Positions 49,495 through 56,272 of a stretch of DNA of 64,000 nucleotides are shown one piece after another. Source of the DNA: a virus; IMG/VR virus record IMGVR_UViG_3300012351_000007, positions 1 to 64,000 of that record; one strand, 5' to 3'. A program made the translations under genes and the position numbers. Every line of letters starts with the position of its first letter. The stretch's first letter is position 1. The notes under the pieces were generated by a model. The model searched no databases. It was not told where the DNA came from and was given only the letters and a program-made list of their open reading frames with translations.

Positions 49495-49740
49495 TCAGTG
49501 CTTCCGGTAGCGGTAGAAGAGCTCGTTGGGCAGCGCCTCAAGGCTAAACGCCTCGGCGTCCGGGTCGAGCGTTGCCGGGTGCACCAACTCCCGGGTCTGG
49601 CCGACCGTGAACGTCACCGCGTTGACCGAGTGGTACTTGGCCAGTTCCTCCACGAAGCCCTTCAGCATCGCGTCGGCGTCGTCCGGCCGTCCGTTGTCGT
49701 GGATGCCGCCGCCCTCGATGTGCATCGACCACTGGCCCAT
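49495..49740 (-). CDS. Small hypothetical phage protein
   Basis: An 81-residue protein with an N-terminal MGQWSMHIEGGGIHDNGRPD and a middle MLKGFVEELAKYHSVNAVTF, resembling a small alpha/beta domain. A Shine-Dalgarno is weak. A hairpin (49777-49819) precedes it. No family is recognised. Confidence 0.5.
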   Translation of the reverse strand: MGQWSMHIEGGGIHDNGRPDDADAMLKGFVEELAKYHSVNAVTFTVGQTRELVHPATLDPDAEAFSLEALPNELFYRYRKH

Positions 49741-49776
49741 GCCCGGTCACGTCCTCTCGCGTGCGGTTGGGGATCA

Positions 49777-49819
49777 CCCGCCGGCCGGTCGATGCCCCTC
49801 AACACGGCCGACCGGCGGG
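49777..49819. terminator. GC-rich hairpin
   Basis: CCGGTCG pairs with CGACCGG, extended by CCCG/CGGG with a 4-nt bulge. It lies between two leftward genes, 32 bp after one and before the next. It may attenuate transcription. No T-run follows. Confidence 0.35.
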
Positions 49820-49851
49820 CGACCTCATCCCCCCTGCGGATGCCCTTCGGC

Positions 49852-50181
49852 TCAGACCACCAGCATCGCGGTGACGCTGGTCGTCGCCGAGTAGTTGACG
49901 GTGACCTTGTTCGTCGAGTCGACGAAGTTGCCGAGTTTGCCGAACGCGCGGGACGTGTTCGCCCCGACGGTCACGCCGGTCTGGGCGGCGGCCAAGGTCC
50001 CAGCGGGTGTATGCCCCGGATCGACGATCGTCACCGTGGTCGGCGTCGCGGCCGCAGTCACGATCAGGACCGCGCCGTTGGCGACATCGTTGGCGTTGAT
50101 GGTGTCCCCCGAAGCGACGGCGACGCCCGTGCAGACGGGGCCGGTCGGGTCGCCGGTGACGGCCGTGTACAGGGTGGTCAT
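49852..50181 (-). CDS. Beta-rich small structural-type protein
   Basis: A 109-residue protein from ATG 50181, with GGAGG upstream. MTTLYTAVTGDPTGPVCTGV and repeated Val/Thr strands (ANGAVLIVTAAATPTTVTIV) suggest a small virion decoration protein like those in the late cluster. It lies outside that cluster among early-type genes, which is odd. No known domain. Confidence 0.5.
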   Translation of the reverse strand: MTTLYTAVTGDPTGPVCTGVAVASGDTINANDVANGAVLIVTAAATPTTVTIVDPGHTPAGTLAAAQTGVTVGANTSRAFGKLGNFVDSTNKVTVNYSATTSVTAMLVV

Positions 50182-50268
50182 GGCGAAGGGCCTCCTCGGC
50201 GGTCGGGGGTCGGTGACCGCCAAGGAGGCGGCAGGGGGTCAGGTCAGCGATTGCGGCAGCCACCCGAC

Positions 50269-50493
50269 CTAGAGAGGGTCAGAGGAGTCGGCCTTGCGGC
50301 CACCCAGGGCCGCGACAGCCCCGACGGCATGCTCCAGCACGATCGCGTACAAGGAGACAAAAACCAAAAACGGCACCGAGGAACGCCACGCGGTCATTCC
50401 CGGTATGCACAGTCCGGCCCAGACGACGGCGCCGATGGCATGCACCCAGAACCAGACCCGGGGGCTGGTCAGCGGGTGGCGGACCCGGGGCAT
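50269..50493 (-). CDS. Small membrane protein
   Basis: A 74-residue protein from ATG 50493, with GGGAGGG at 4-5 nt. Two membrane spans (about 12-32 and 38-60) are joined by a short loop (PGMTAWRSSV). The tail is acidic. The function is unknown; superinfection exclusion is one option for prophage membrane proteins of this size. From 50494 to 50721 I see no convincing gene. Confidence 0.5.
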   Translation of the reverse strand: MPRVRHPLTSPRVWFWVHAIGAVVWAGLCIPGMTAWRSSVPFLVFVSLYAIVLEHAVGAVAALGGRKADSSDPL

Positions 50494-50721
50494 CCGCCCT
50501 CCCGGGGGGTTGTGGGTGCGCGGCCGGACGGCGAGGTTCCAGCCGCGCACGTTGGGAGGGTCCGGGCCAGCCAGGGGGGCTCGCGGCGAGCATGGGTACA
50601 AGACGCGAGAACTACGCCAGCCAGCTAGCCCGGACCATCCGGGAGGTGTGAACCGGCGCATTCGATGCCAGCGGGCGCAGAACGGTCCACGCTAGGCAGC
50701 CTTGCTCATCTGGGGTCAGGG

Positions 50722-50970
50722 TCAAGCGACACGCCGGTCCCTCTTGCCCAGTTTTTTCCCGGTTCGGTAGGGCCTCGCCTGAATCCCGGCCAGGAGGTCC
50801 AGGGCGAGCAGGTTGTCGTACAGCGGCCGCCCCGTCGCCCGGTCGTACTCGGCGGCCGGGCAGTAGCGGCGGACCGTGGCTTCGGACACCGCCAGGTCGT
50901 GGTAGCGCAGCAGCGCTTCGGCGTCCATCAGCGCGTAGTTGCGGGCGGGGTCGATCGGCAGCACGATCAT
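50722..50970 (-). CDS. Small helical protein with HTH-like pattern
   Basis: An 82-residue protein. DAEALLRYHDLAVSEATVRR followed by YCPAAEYDRATGRPLYDNLL has the helix-turn-helix spacing of small excisionase or replication-type DNA-binding proteins. A basic C terminus (TGKKLGKRDRRVA) agrees with DNA contact. It could be an excisionase for the integrase 2.4 kb away; unproven. Confidence 0.5.
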   Translation of the reverse strand: MIVLPIDPARNYALMDAEALLRYHDLAVSEATVRRYCPAAEYDRATGRPLYDNLLALDLLAGIQARPYRTGKKLGKRDRRVA

Positions 50971-51009
50971 CTTCCGATCGTGGCACCGACTGGAGCCGGG
51001 CGCAGGCGG

Positions 51010-51180
51010 TCAGGCTGACTTCCAGCCCTTCGGCATGTTCCGCTGCGCGTAGGCGAGCATCCGTCGGATCATCTCCGAGCGGTTCACGTCCTCAGTCGTG
51101 GCGCGCTGGTCGATCCAGTCGATGCCGTCCTGGGCGAGTTTGATGGCAACGAGGGGGCGCCGAGGCCCCGGGCGGGGCAT
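51010..51180 (-). CDS. Ribbon-helix-helix protein
   Basis: A 56-residue protein from ATG 51180. VAIKLAQDGIDWIDQRATTE followed by VNRSEMIRRMLAYAQ is a clear RHH signature (strand, helix, Arg-Ser-Glu-Met helix), ending MPKGWKSA. Such proteins are common actinophage regulators. It overlaps the preceding gene by ATGA and is thus made from the 51.6 kb promoter. Confidence 0.75.
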   Translation of the reverse strand: MPRPGPRRPLVAIKLAQDGIDWIDQRATTEDVNRSEMIRRMLAYAQRNMPKGWKSA

Positions 51181-51437
51181 CAGGTGCCCCGCCCGACCTT
51201 GTCACGAATCCGGCCAGCCACCGACGCGGCGTACTCCCGCACCTGCTCGTCCGCATCAGCGGCGTCATCCACGATCCACTGAGCAAGTTCAGTCATTGGG
51301 CTTGCGCGCCCGACATCGACACCAGCACAGAACGCCTCGCGGATCGCGTACATGACGGCCTTGGAACTCCGGTCGCCCTCACGTACCCATCGGCTGTAGA
51401 TCCGATGCGCCTCAGGACTGAACGGTGCCGCGCTCAT
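51180..51437 (-). CDS. Small hypothetical protein
   Basis: An 85-residue helical protein. APFSPEAHRIYSRWVREGDR is followed by AVMYAIREAFCAGVDVGR, a region that may bind a partner. It is coupled by overlaps to genes on both sides in a three-gene unit with the RHH protein. Function not recognised. Confidence 0.55.
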   Translation of the reverse strand: MSAAPFSPEAHRIYSRWVREGDRSSKAVMYAIREAFCAGVDVGRASPMTELAQWIVDDAADADEQVREYAASVAGRIRDKVGRGT

Positions 51438-51604
51438 CGTGCGGCCCCCTGGCAGTCAGCGCAGTTGGAGGGCCGGGCCGAAGGCCGGATCTTGCCGTGG
51501 ATGAGCGCACCACAGAGCGCGGTGTTGGAGAACGTCGGCACGATGTGAATGGTGCCGGTGTGGACGATCTGAATGTTGTCGGTGGTGGCCCAGGTCTTCG
51601 TCAT
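51434..51604 (-). CDS. Small protein, first gene after a leaderless promoter
   Basis: A 56-residue protein from ATG 51604, starting MTKTWATTDNIQIVHTGTIH. The N-terminal half is strand-rich. Cys occurs in ALCGALIHG and in NCADCQG. It may be a zinc-binding regulator. The ATG is only 7 nt past the -10 box, so translation is probably leaderless. It overlaps the following gene by ATGA. Confidence 0.55.
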   Translation of the reverse strand: MTKTWATTDNIQIVHTGTIHIVPTFSNTALCGALIHGKIRPSARPSNCADCQGAAR

Positions 51605-51611
51605 GTGTATA

Positions 51612-51648
51612 ACACTACACCCGCTAGGCGGATAGTGTCAAACACTAT
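51612..51648 (-). promoter_or_regulatory. Predicted leftward promoter with operator over the -35
   Basis: On the minus strand TTGACA (51641-51636) and TAGTGT (51617-51612) are 18 bp apart and read toward the gene at 51604. ATAGTGTTTGACACTAT (51648-51632) is a 17-bp inverted repeat (7-bp arms) covering the -35 box. An AGTGT half-site recurs at the -10. Together they look like a repressed phage promoter. Confidence 0.6.
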
Positions 51649-51953
51649 GAGACGGCGGGGTCCGGCATCGCCAGCCCCAGCGCGGGCACGCCCAGGATCT
51701 CATCGGCCCGGTACGTCTGCCCGTACAGGACCGTCCCCGGGGCGACGTGCACGTCCAGCAGCCACAAGCCACCGGGAGCCGGCAGGAACGGACCACCCTC
51801 GGGGGCCCGACCCACCACCTCGGCAAGGCAGATCACCGACGGGGAGTCGTCCTCCACCGCCGCAGCGCGACCTACCGCCACCATGACGGCCAGGCCAGGC
51901 TTCAACATGCCCGGGGGAACCCCGAGCCCTTCCCAACGGTCGGTATCTGCCAC
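51645..51953 (-). CDS. Small hypothetical protein
   Basis: A 102-residue protein with a strand-rich core (MLKPGLAVMVAVGRAAAVED, LWLLDVHVAPGTVLYGQTYR). The pattern recalls small beta-barrel proteins of phage early regions. Its stop lies in the operator just upstream of the next promoter. Function unknown. Confidence 0.5.
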   Translation of the reverse strand: MADTDRWEGLGVPPGMLKPGLAVMVAVGRAAAVEDDSPSVICLAEVVGRAPEGGPFLPAPGGLWLLDVHVAPGTVLYGQTYRADEILGVPALGLAMPDPAVS

Positions 51954-52042
51954 GGGATCAGGCTAGCGGGCGGCGGCGGAGAACCAGGGAAGGCGCCGCG
52001 GCGGCCAGCGGACTACGCCGACCGCCGCAGGCTCTACAGTGA

Positions 52043-52171
52043 TCAGATGCGCGTCGCCACGATGTAGACGGACACAGCCACAACGACGATGACGCAGAGT
52101 CGGACGGTCCGGGAGTTGCCAGCCAGCGCGTACCGGATCGTCCGACCCACCTCCCCGAAGAGGGTCTTCAC
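52043..52171 (-). CDS. 42-residue single-span membrane protein
   Basis: GTG 52171 has the strong site GAGGGGAGGTG 6 nt upstream. The product starts MKTLFGEVGRTIRYALAG and continues with one membrane span (about 24-40, CVIVVVAVSVYIV). It is a credible small membrane protein, of unknown role. The 52172-52434 stretch shows no further gene. Confidence 0.5.
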   Translation of the reverse strand: MKTLFGEVGRTIRYALAGNSRTVRLCVIVVVAVSVYIVATRI

Positions 52172-52230
52172 GTTTCACCTCCCCTCACGCTAGATGCGTG
52201 AGGGGCACCCTAACCCCGCCCCGTTCCGTC

Positions 52231-52241
52231 CCCATATGTCC
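52231..52241 (-). promoter_or_regulatory. GGACATATGGG motif upstream of a leftward gene
   Basis: The 11-mer GGACATATGGG (minus strand) also occurs at 57967-57977, there about 20 bp before a leftward gene. Both copies are upstream of minus-strand units and contain palindromic CATATG. It may be a shared promoter or operator element. Confidence 0.3.
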
Positions 52242-52434
52242 CGATCTTCCGGAGCTCGTCGGAGGCCAGCCGACCAACGGGTCGCCGCTGAGCCGCCAGA
52301 ACGGCTCGGGGGTATACCGGGGCACCGTCCGGCGAGGCGGCCGCGGCAGAGGCTCTGGCGTGGATCAAGGCGTCTGACGAGCGGGAATGCGGCCACTCCG
52401 GGAGCCAGGTTCTACCGTCTGACACAATGACCAG

Positions 52435-52704
52435 GTGACGCGCATGTTCTACTTCGGCCTCGGCTGCTTCGTTGCCGGATGGGTTTTGGCTGGCTGGCTG
52501 GAACACAACCACATCGCCATCGGATGGGACGCGCTCATCCTCGTCGCGTCGCTGCTCGTCATGGCTGCGGTTCACGACCGGTTGGTCCGACGTCCGACTC
52601 GTCGCGATCGTGAGCAAACAGGCCAGCGAGAGCATTCGCCGCCAGAGACGCCGCCTGGAAACTGTCACCCATCCAACGCAAACAGATCTCGTCGGTTGAC
52701 CTGA
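52435..52704 (+). CDS. Small membrane protein, rightward
   Basis: An 89-residue protein from GTG 52435. Two hydrophobic spans (about 5-22 and 29-46) include YFGLGCFVAGWVLAGWL and DALILVASLLVMAAV. The last 40 residues are low-quality, basic and antisense to the next gene. The region may end naturally earlier or run on. As a lone rightward membrane gene near the integrase it could be an immunity or exclusion factor. The evidence is weak. Confidence 0.4.
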   Translation: MTRMFYFGLGCFVAGWVLAGWLEHNHIAIGWDALILVASLLVMAAVHDRLVRRPTRRDREQTGQREHSPPETPPGNCHPSNANRSRRLT

Positions 52705-52933
52705 TTAGGATGTCCCGGACGAACCGAGCCTCGGGCGTCGTGACGCCTCCGCAATAGTCAAGCGCGGTATATCCGGGCCGCTCGTGCCCCAGGAGTGCGG
52801 ACACCGCGACCATTTGAATCAGTGTGGCCGCCAGGCGGTTGCCGTCGAGGTCGCAGACAGGTGGACGACCCCCGTTGGGTATTGATCCACCATCGCTGGA
52901 TGCTGTCCGCACCTCGCCAAAGGCTGTTGTCAC
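52559..52933 (-). CDS. Hypothetical phage protein
   Basis: A 124-residue protein from GTG 52933, overlapping the preceding stop (GTGA). LAATLIQMVAVSALLGHERP and RFVRDILIRSTDEICLRWMG suggest a helical domain. It overlaps the rightward membrane gene by 146 bp in antisense. It is coupled to the Endo VII-type gene. Function unknown. Confidence 0.55.
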   Translation of the reverse strand: MTTAFGEVRTASSDGGSIPNGGRPPVCDLDGNRLAATLIQMVAVSALLGHERPGYTALDYCGGVTTPEARFVRDILIRSTDEICLRWMGDSFQAASLAANALAGLFAHDRDESDVGPTGREPQP

Positions 52934-53337
52934 AGTCCGATTCCTCTCATGGGGTTGTCGCGCCACATGTCGTACTCCACCGGGGGCGTCGGCTCAGCCC
53001 ACCCGGTTAGCGGCGACCAGTACCGCGCCACGATCCCGAGAATCACCGCCGGTGAGCGCTCGCGGTACTCCTGGAAGACGCCAGTCCGCCACCGCCACTC
53101 TCGGTTGTTACATGAGCGACACAGCCACCCTCGGATACTGCCCGTCTGGTGGTCGTGGTCAAGGACCTCCAAGGTGTCCGCGCACACTGCACATCGGCCG
53201 GCTTGCCATTCGGCGAGGACGGAGTCTCCCGTGAAGTCGGTGGCGGCTGCGGCTGCGGCACGGACGCCATCGCTGATTGGCCACTCCCAGCATGCCGGAT
53301 GCTCCGGGGCGGGCCGCCAGTAAAATACGTCAGTCAC
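52930..53337 (-). CDS. Endonuclease VII-like HNH nuclease
   Basis: A 135-residue protein from GTG 53337, overlapping the integrase end by 8 bp. CAVCADTLEVLDHDHQTGSI followed by RGWLCRSCNN is the Endo VII/HNH core (CxxC, DHDH, CxxC). Length suits a small phage resolvase or HNH nuclease. It is the second nuclease of this family in the window, much smaller than the late-operon one. It probably acts on branched DNA in replication or recombination. Confidence 0.82.
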   Translation of the reverse strand: MTDVFYWRPAPEHPACWEWPISDGVRAAAAAATDFTGDSVLAEWQAGRCAVCADTLEVLDHDHQTGSIRGWLCRSCNNREWRWRTGVFQEYRERSPAVILGIVARYWSPLTGWAEPTPPVEYDMWRDNPMRGIGL

Positions 53338-54334
53338 GATCCACCCCGGCGGTGGCGGCAGCCACGAGGTAGGACGGGTCGCGGTCGAGGGATGCGCGGG
53401 CACGGTCGTAGCGCTGGGTGGTGCGCGGGTCGGCATGGCCTAGGGCGTACTGCCGCTCCTCCAGCGGCGCGCCGCGTTCCCGGGCGATGGTTGCCCAGGC
53501 ATGCCGGAACGAGTGCGGGGTGATCCTCGCCCAGGAGTTGATGCCAGCCGCTTTCGCCGAGCGGCGCACGAAGGCGGCCACCTGGAAGCGGTTGATCCGT
53601 CGCCCGTCCTCGTCAAGGAACAGCGGACCGGTCGTCCGGTCGCCGACGTATGCGGCCAGCGCGGCGGCCAAATCCGGGGGAACCGCCCGGGTACGGACCT
53701 TCCCGCCTTTCATCTGAAGAGCGGCCGTGCGGTGCCCCGAGTCGTGGCCAAGGTGCTCAACATCGAGGGCGCAGATCTCCGACACCCGGGCGCCGATCTC
53801 GACGAGGAACCCGGCAAGAGCCGCCCCGCAGGCCGGGCCGAGGAAACGGTCCTTCCTCGCCGCTTCCCGCAGCGCGGTTGCTTCGTCGGCGTTCAGCCCG
53901 ATGGTGGTCGTGTGGTCCTTATCCACTCGCGGGCGCCGGACTCGCCCGCACGGGTTCGCGGTGACCTTCCCCGCGTCGAGCAGGTAGCCGTACCACGACG
54001 AGACGACCGACAGGCGCCGCGCAAGACTCGCCGGGGAGAGCGGGCGGCCGGTTCGGGGGTTGGGGAGGTTGGCGAGCATCGCGGCGAACGCATCGACGTG
54101 GGGGCGCCGGGCGGTGAGCGGGTCCAGTGGCGGTTGGCGTTCGGCGCACCAGGCGAGCCACGCGGTGATGTCGCGGCGGTAGGCGCCACGGGTGTCGGCT
54201 GATTCCCGGAATGACAGGAGCCACGCGGCGGTGAGCGACTGGAGGTCATCGCCCTCGACCGCGGCGACCGGGTCAACGATCTCCCCGTGGATGACTGGAG
54301 CTAGCGCGGTTCTCCCGAGATCGAGATCGGTCAT
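53330..54334 (-). CDS. int: Tyrosine recombinase (phage integrase)
   Basis: A 334-residue protein from ATG 54334. The N-terminal SAM-like core-binding domain runs from about 35 to 125. The catalytic domain has Arg in EIGARVSEICAL (near 185), the HxxR box in ITPHSFRHAWATI (near 276) and the Tyr nucleophile in DPRTTQRYDRARAS (near 310), so the set is complete. It should integrate or excise the prophage. It is followed by the coupled Endo VII-type gene. A 20-bp inverted repeat lies 51 bp upstream of its start. No tRNA or att core was found in the window. Confidence 0.92.
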   Translation of the reverse strand: MTDLDLGRTALAPVIHGEIVDPVAAVEGDDLQSLTAAWLLSFRESADTRGAYRRDITAWLAWCAERQPPLDPLTARRPHVDAFAAMLANLPNPRTGRPLSPASLARRLSVVSSWYGYLLDAGKVTANPCGRVRRPRVDKDHTTTIGLNADEATALREAARKDRFLGPACGAALAGFLVEIGARVSEICALDVEHLGHDSGHRTAALQMKGGKVRTRAVPPDLAAALAAYVGDRTTGPLFLDEDGRRINRFQVAAFVRRSAKAAGINSWARITPHSFRHAWATIARERGAPLEERQYALGHADPRTTQRYDRARASLDRDPSYLVAAATAGVDRD

Positions 54335-54384
54335 AGGCCCGAGGGTAGGCGTCGAGTGGCGTCCGTCGATTGTGCCGCGCCGCA

Positions 54385-54404
54385 CACATAAGGGGAATTA
54401 TGTG
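54385..54404. promoter_or_regulatory. CACATAA-6-TTATGTG inverted repeat upstream of the integrase
   Basis: Perfect 7-bp arms at 54385-54391 and 54398-54404 surround GGGGAA. It is AT-rich in a GC-rich setting and lies between the divergent integrase and rightward zinc-protein genes. It may be an operator or an integrase arm site. Confidence 0.45.
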
Positions 54405-54535
54405 AGGCTCGGGGTGGCGGATCGATCACCGTAACCAGCTAGATCGACAGCCGTTCACCGGATCACCCTTGCGTAGGACATCGCCTACCTGTCACCATCG
54501 ATTTCAACGGCCAGCGAAATCCGGGGAGGAGGACC

Positions 54536-54763
54536 ATGGCGATCCGCCTCGTGCGTGGCGTCCTCACCGACGGCGCCGTGGACATCAAGATCTGGAACGC
54601 ACTCGTCGCCGCCGGGGTGTCCGTCGCCGAATGCTCGTGCGGGGAGAGCGCCGACGGGGACCCGATCACCGAAGGGCGGGGGCTGACGTTCGCCGCCGTG
54701 AAGTGCCGGGGCTGTGGGGTAGAGGCGTGCCGGCCCGTCAGCCCGAGGACGGTTGCGGCCTGA
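54536..54763 (+). CDS. Small Cys-rich protein, divergent from the integrase
   Basis: A 75-residue protein from ATG 54536, with a strong GGGGAGGAGGA site. AECSCGESADGD and VKCRGCGVEACRP give five Cys in CxC and CxxC patterns, a probable zinc fold. It begins MAIRLVRGVLTDGAVDIKIW. Divergent placement near the integrase suggests a regulator or accessory of lysogeny. Function unknown. Confidence 0.55.
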   Translation: MAIRLVRGVLTDGAVDIKIWNALVAAGVSVAECSCGESADGDPITEGRGLTFAAVKCRGCGVEACRPVSPRTVAA

Positions 54764-54811
54764 CGACTCCGACCGCGCGGAGGTTGTACAGCCTCAACCT
54801 CTTGTCGTGGG

Positions 54812-54865
54812 CTCATCGGTCAGCTCCCAGGAGACCCCCGGCTTTAGCCGTGGGGAGGAAGTCAA
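54812..54865 (+). mobile_element. Solitary IS605-type right end
   Basis: The 49-bp sequence shared with 16332-16380, followed here by the full end GTCAA (54861-54865). It contains the CCCCCGGCTTTAGCCGTGGGG hairpin. No tnpB remains nearby. Just left is a GAGGTTG/CAACCTC inverted repeat (54780-54801). The stretch 54764-55001 otherwise shows no gene. Confidence 0.65.
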
Positions 54866-55001
54866 AAGTGCACCCACACCCCCTTCCCCCCGCGACTGTG
54901 ATCGGCGTCACAGAGAAAGATTGTCGGTGCGGGCTGATCAGGCGCCTAAGGAGTGGGGTATCCGCACGGCCGTCGTGCCGGGTGCCGCTTCGCCGGGAAG
55001 C

Positions 55002-55202
55002 TCAACGTCCCATCTGTTCGCGAATCTCGTCCCGGATCACCGCGAGCACCCTGAGCGCAGCGTCATCGGCACCCTTGCCGCACCGGCAACCCTCGACGCA
55101 GCAGGTGGGGATCGGGTCGTCCCAGTCGGCGATGTCGTGGACCACGCCAACGTGCGGGCAGGGCGGGTCGTTCGGGCACAGCCACCAGCCGGACTCGCTC
55201 AC
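55002..55202 (-). CDS. Small Cys-rich protein
   Basis: A 66-residue protein from GTG 55202 (GTGA overlap). WLCPNDPPCPHVGVVHD and TCCVEGCRCGKGAD give seven Cys, a probable zinc-binding fold. The C terminus is helical (AALRVLAVIRDEIREQM). Typical of actinophage/plasmid accessory genes. Function unknown. Confidence 0.55.
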   Translation of the reverse strand: MSESGWWLCPNDPPCPHVGVVHDIADWDDPIPTCCVEGCRCGKGADDAALRVLAVIRDEIREQMGR

Positions 55203-55387
55203 GCCGGGCGCCACTCTGCCCATTCGCGAAGCTGGCGCTGCGCCTCGGGGCTGGCCATCACGCCATCCACATAGTGCCGGCGCAGGTGGTCGATGCCCTC
55301 GTCTGGCATCCCGTCGCTTCGTAGGCCCGGCTCGTCGTTCTCGGCGAAGTAGCGCGCCGCGAGTGCCCGCATCTCGTCGTCGCTCAC
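55199..55387 (-). CDS. Small helical protein
   Basis: A 62-residue protein from GTG 55387. DEMRALAARYFAENDEPGLR and EAQRQLREWAEWRPA are helical and charged. It is coupled to the next gene by GTGA. No family is recognised. Confidence 0.5.
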   Translation of the reverse strand: MSDDEMRALAARYFAENDEPGLRSDGMPDEGIDHLRRHYVDGVMASPEAQRQLREWAEWRPA

Positions 55388-55391
55388 CGGC

Positions 55392-56093
55392 TCACCGTAC
55401 CTTCCGGGGTTCCCACGTTCCATTGCCTTCGTCGCCCCCCAGCCGGACCTGCTTCGCCGAGTCGGCCAGATCGCCCCAGGGGATGCGGACCGGCAGTTTG
55501 TCCGCCTCGGTGTGCGCCTTGTCGTAGTCGGCTTCGCTGAGGTACCACAGCCGGCAGCCCTTGCCGTCGTCGCGGAACCGGATGCCCTCGCCGCGCTCGA
55601 AGGTGAACGACCAGCCGATCGCCCTCGGGGCGCCGCCGTAGTCGAGGCGATCGGCGAGACGACGCAGCCGTTCCCCCAGCCAGCGCCTCACGGTTCTGCC
55701 CAGTAGAGCATGCCGACCAAGCAGTGGGTCCCCACCCTCGGCGAGGTGCGCCAGGGCCTTGTCAACGCCCGTGCGGCACGTCGTACAGTCGGGGCGGCCG
55801 TGCATCCCCCGCTCCTCCACGATCGCCGGATCGTCGGTGATCACCCATTCGGCGTGGTGCAGGATCTCCCCCAGGTTGGTCGACAGCTTCTCGCTGACCT
55901 TCCGGAGCAGCCGGCCGAGGACGGCCACGTTCACCGCCGGCGGACCGTCACCCAACTGGACGTAGATCCCGTCCGGGACCGACGCGATGCACGAGTCCCC
56001 ACCGGCGACGGACCGGTGCTCGTTGGTGGTACGGATGGAGTACACCGGCAGGGCTGCGCCGACCTCCAAGACTGCGCCGTCGTCGGGATCCAT
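55392..56093 (-). CDS. Hypothetical protein with a CxxC site
   Basis: A 233-residue protein with AAGGAG before ATG 56093. The middle contains MHGRPDCTTCRTGVDKALAH and a helical segment RRWLGERLRRLADRLDYG. The C-terminal part is alpha/beta (GWSFTFERGEGIRFRDDGKG). It ends 5 bp before the next small gene. No family is recognised. It begins downstream of a strong hairpin. Confidence 0.55.
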   Translation of the reverse strand: MDPDDGAVLEVGAALPVYSIRTTNEHRSVAGGDSCIASVPDGIYVQLGDGPPAVNVAVLGRLLRKVSEKLSTNLGEILHHAEWVITDDPAIVEERGMHGRPDCTTCRTGVDKALAHLAEGGDPLLGRHALLGRTVRRWLGERLRRLADRLDYGGAPRAIGWSFTFERGEGIRFRDDGKGCRLWYLSEADYDKAHTEADKLPVRIPWGDLADSAKQVRLGGDEGNGTWEPRKVR

Positions 56094-56158
56094 GCCGCAC
56101 TCCTTGCGTGGGGGGACAGGAGGTTAACGACCGAAAGCGGCGCAGGAATCGGACGGCC

Positions 56159-56187
56159 GTGGCCCGCGTCGACGGGACGCGGGCCAC
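56159..56187. terminator. Perfect 12-bp hairpin
   Basis: GTGGCCCGCGTC (56159-56170) pairs perfectly with GACGCGGGCCAC (56176-56187) around a 5-nt loop. It lies in the 179-bp gap between leftward units, where it can end the upstream transcript. No T-run follows. Confidence 0.6.
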
Positions 56188-56272
56188 TTGGCCGAGTGCC
56201 AGAAGCCGACTCTTCCTGGCCGGGGTTCCGGCGCTCAAGGGTCAAGTTACCGACGACGGGCACGGCGGTCAG

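Noticed and set aside
52210-52668. 152-codon minus-strand frame
   Set aside because: It is antisense to the membrane-span codons of the rightward gene and covers an apparent non-coding leader; composition is not protein-like.
54463-54816. Minus-strand ORF starting in the solitary element end, sharing the start context of the holin-like gene
   Set aside because: Only the start context is shared; the product has no recognisable content and runs against a gene with a strong ribosome site.
16332-54860. The 49-bp direct repeats as prophage attL/attR
   Set aside because: The sequence matches IS605-type ends better, the copies lie inside phage gene regions, and phage-like genes continue on the right side.
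54753-55274. Plus-strand ORF of 173 codons reading through the solitary element end
   Set aside because: Frame arises from element-end sequence and the antisense of two coupled leftward genes. At most its start is a TnpB tail scrap.
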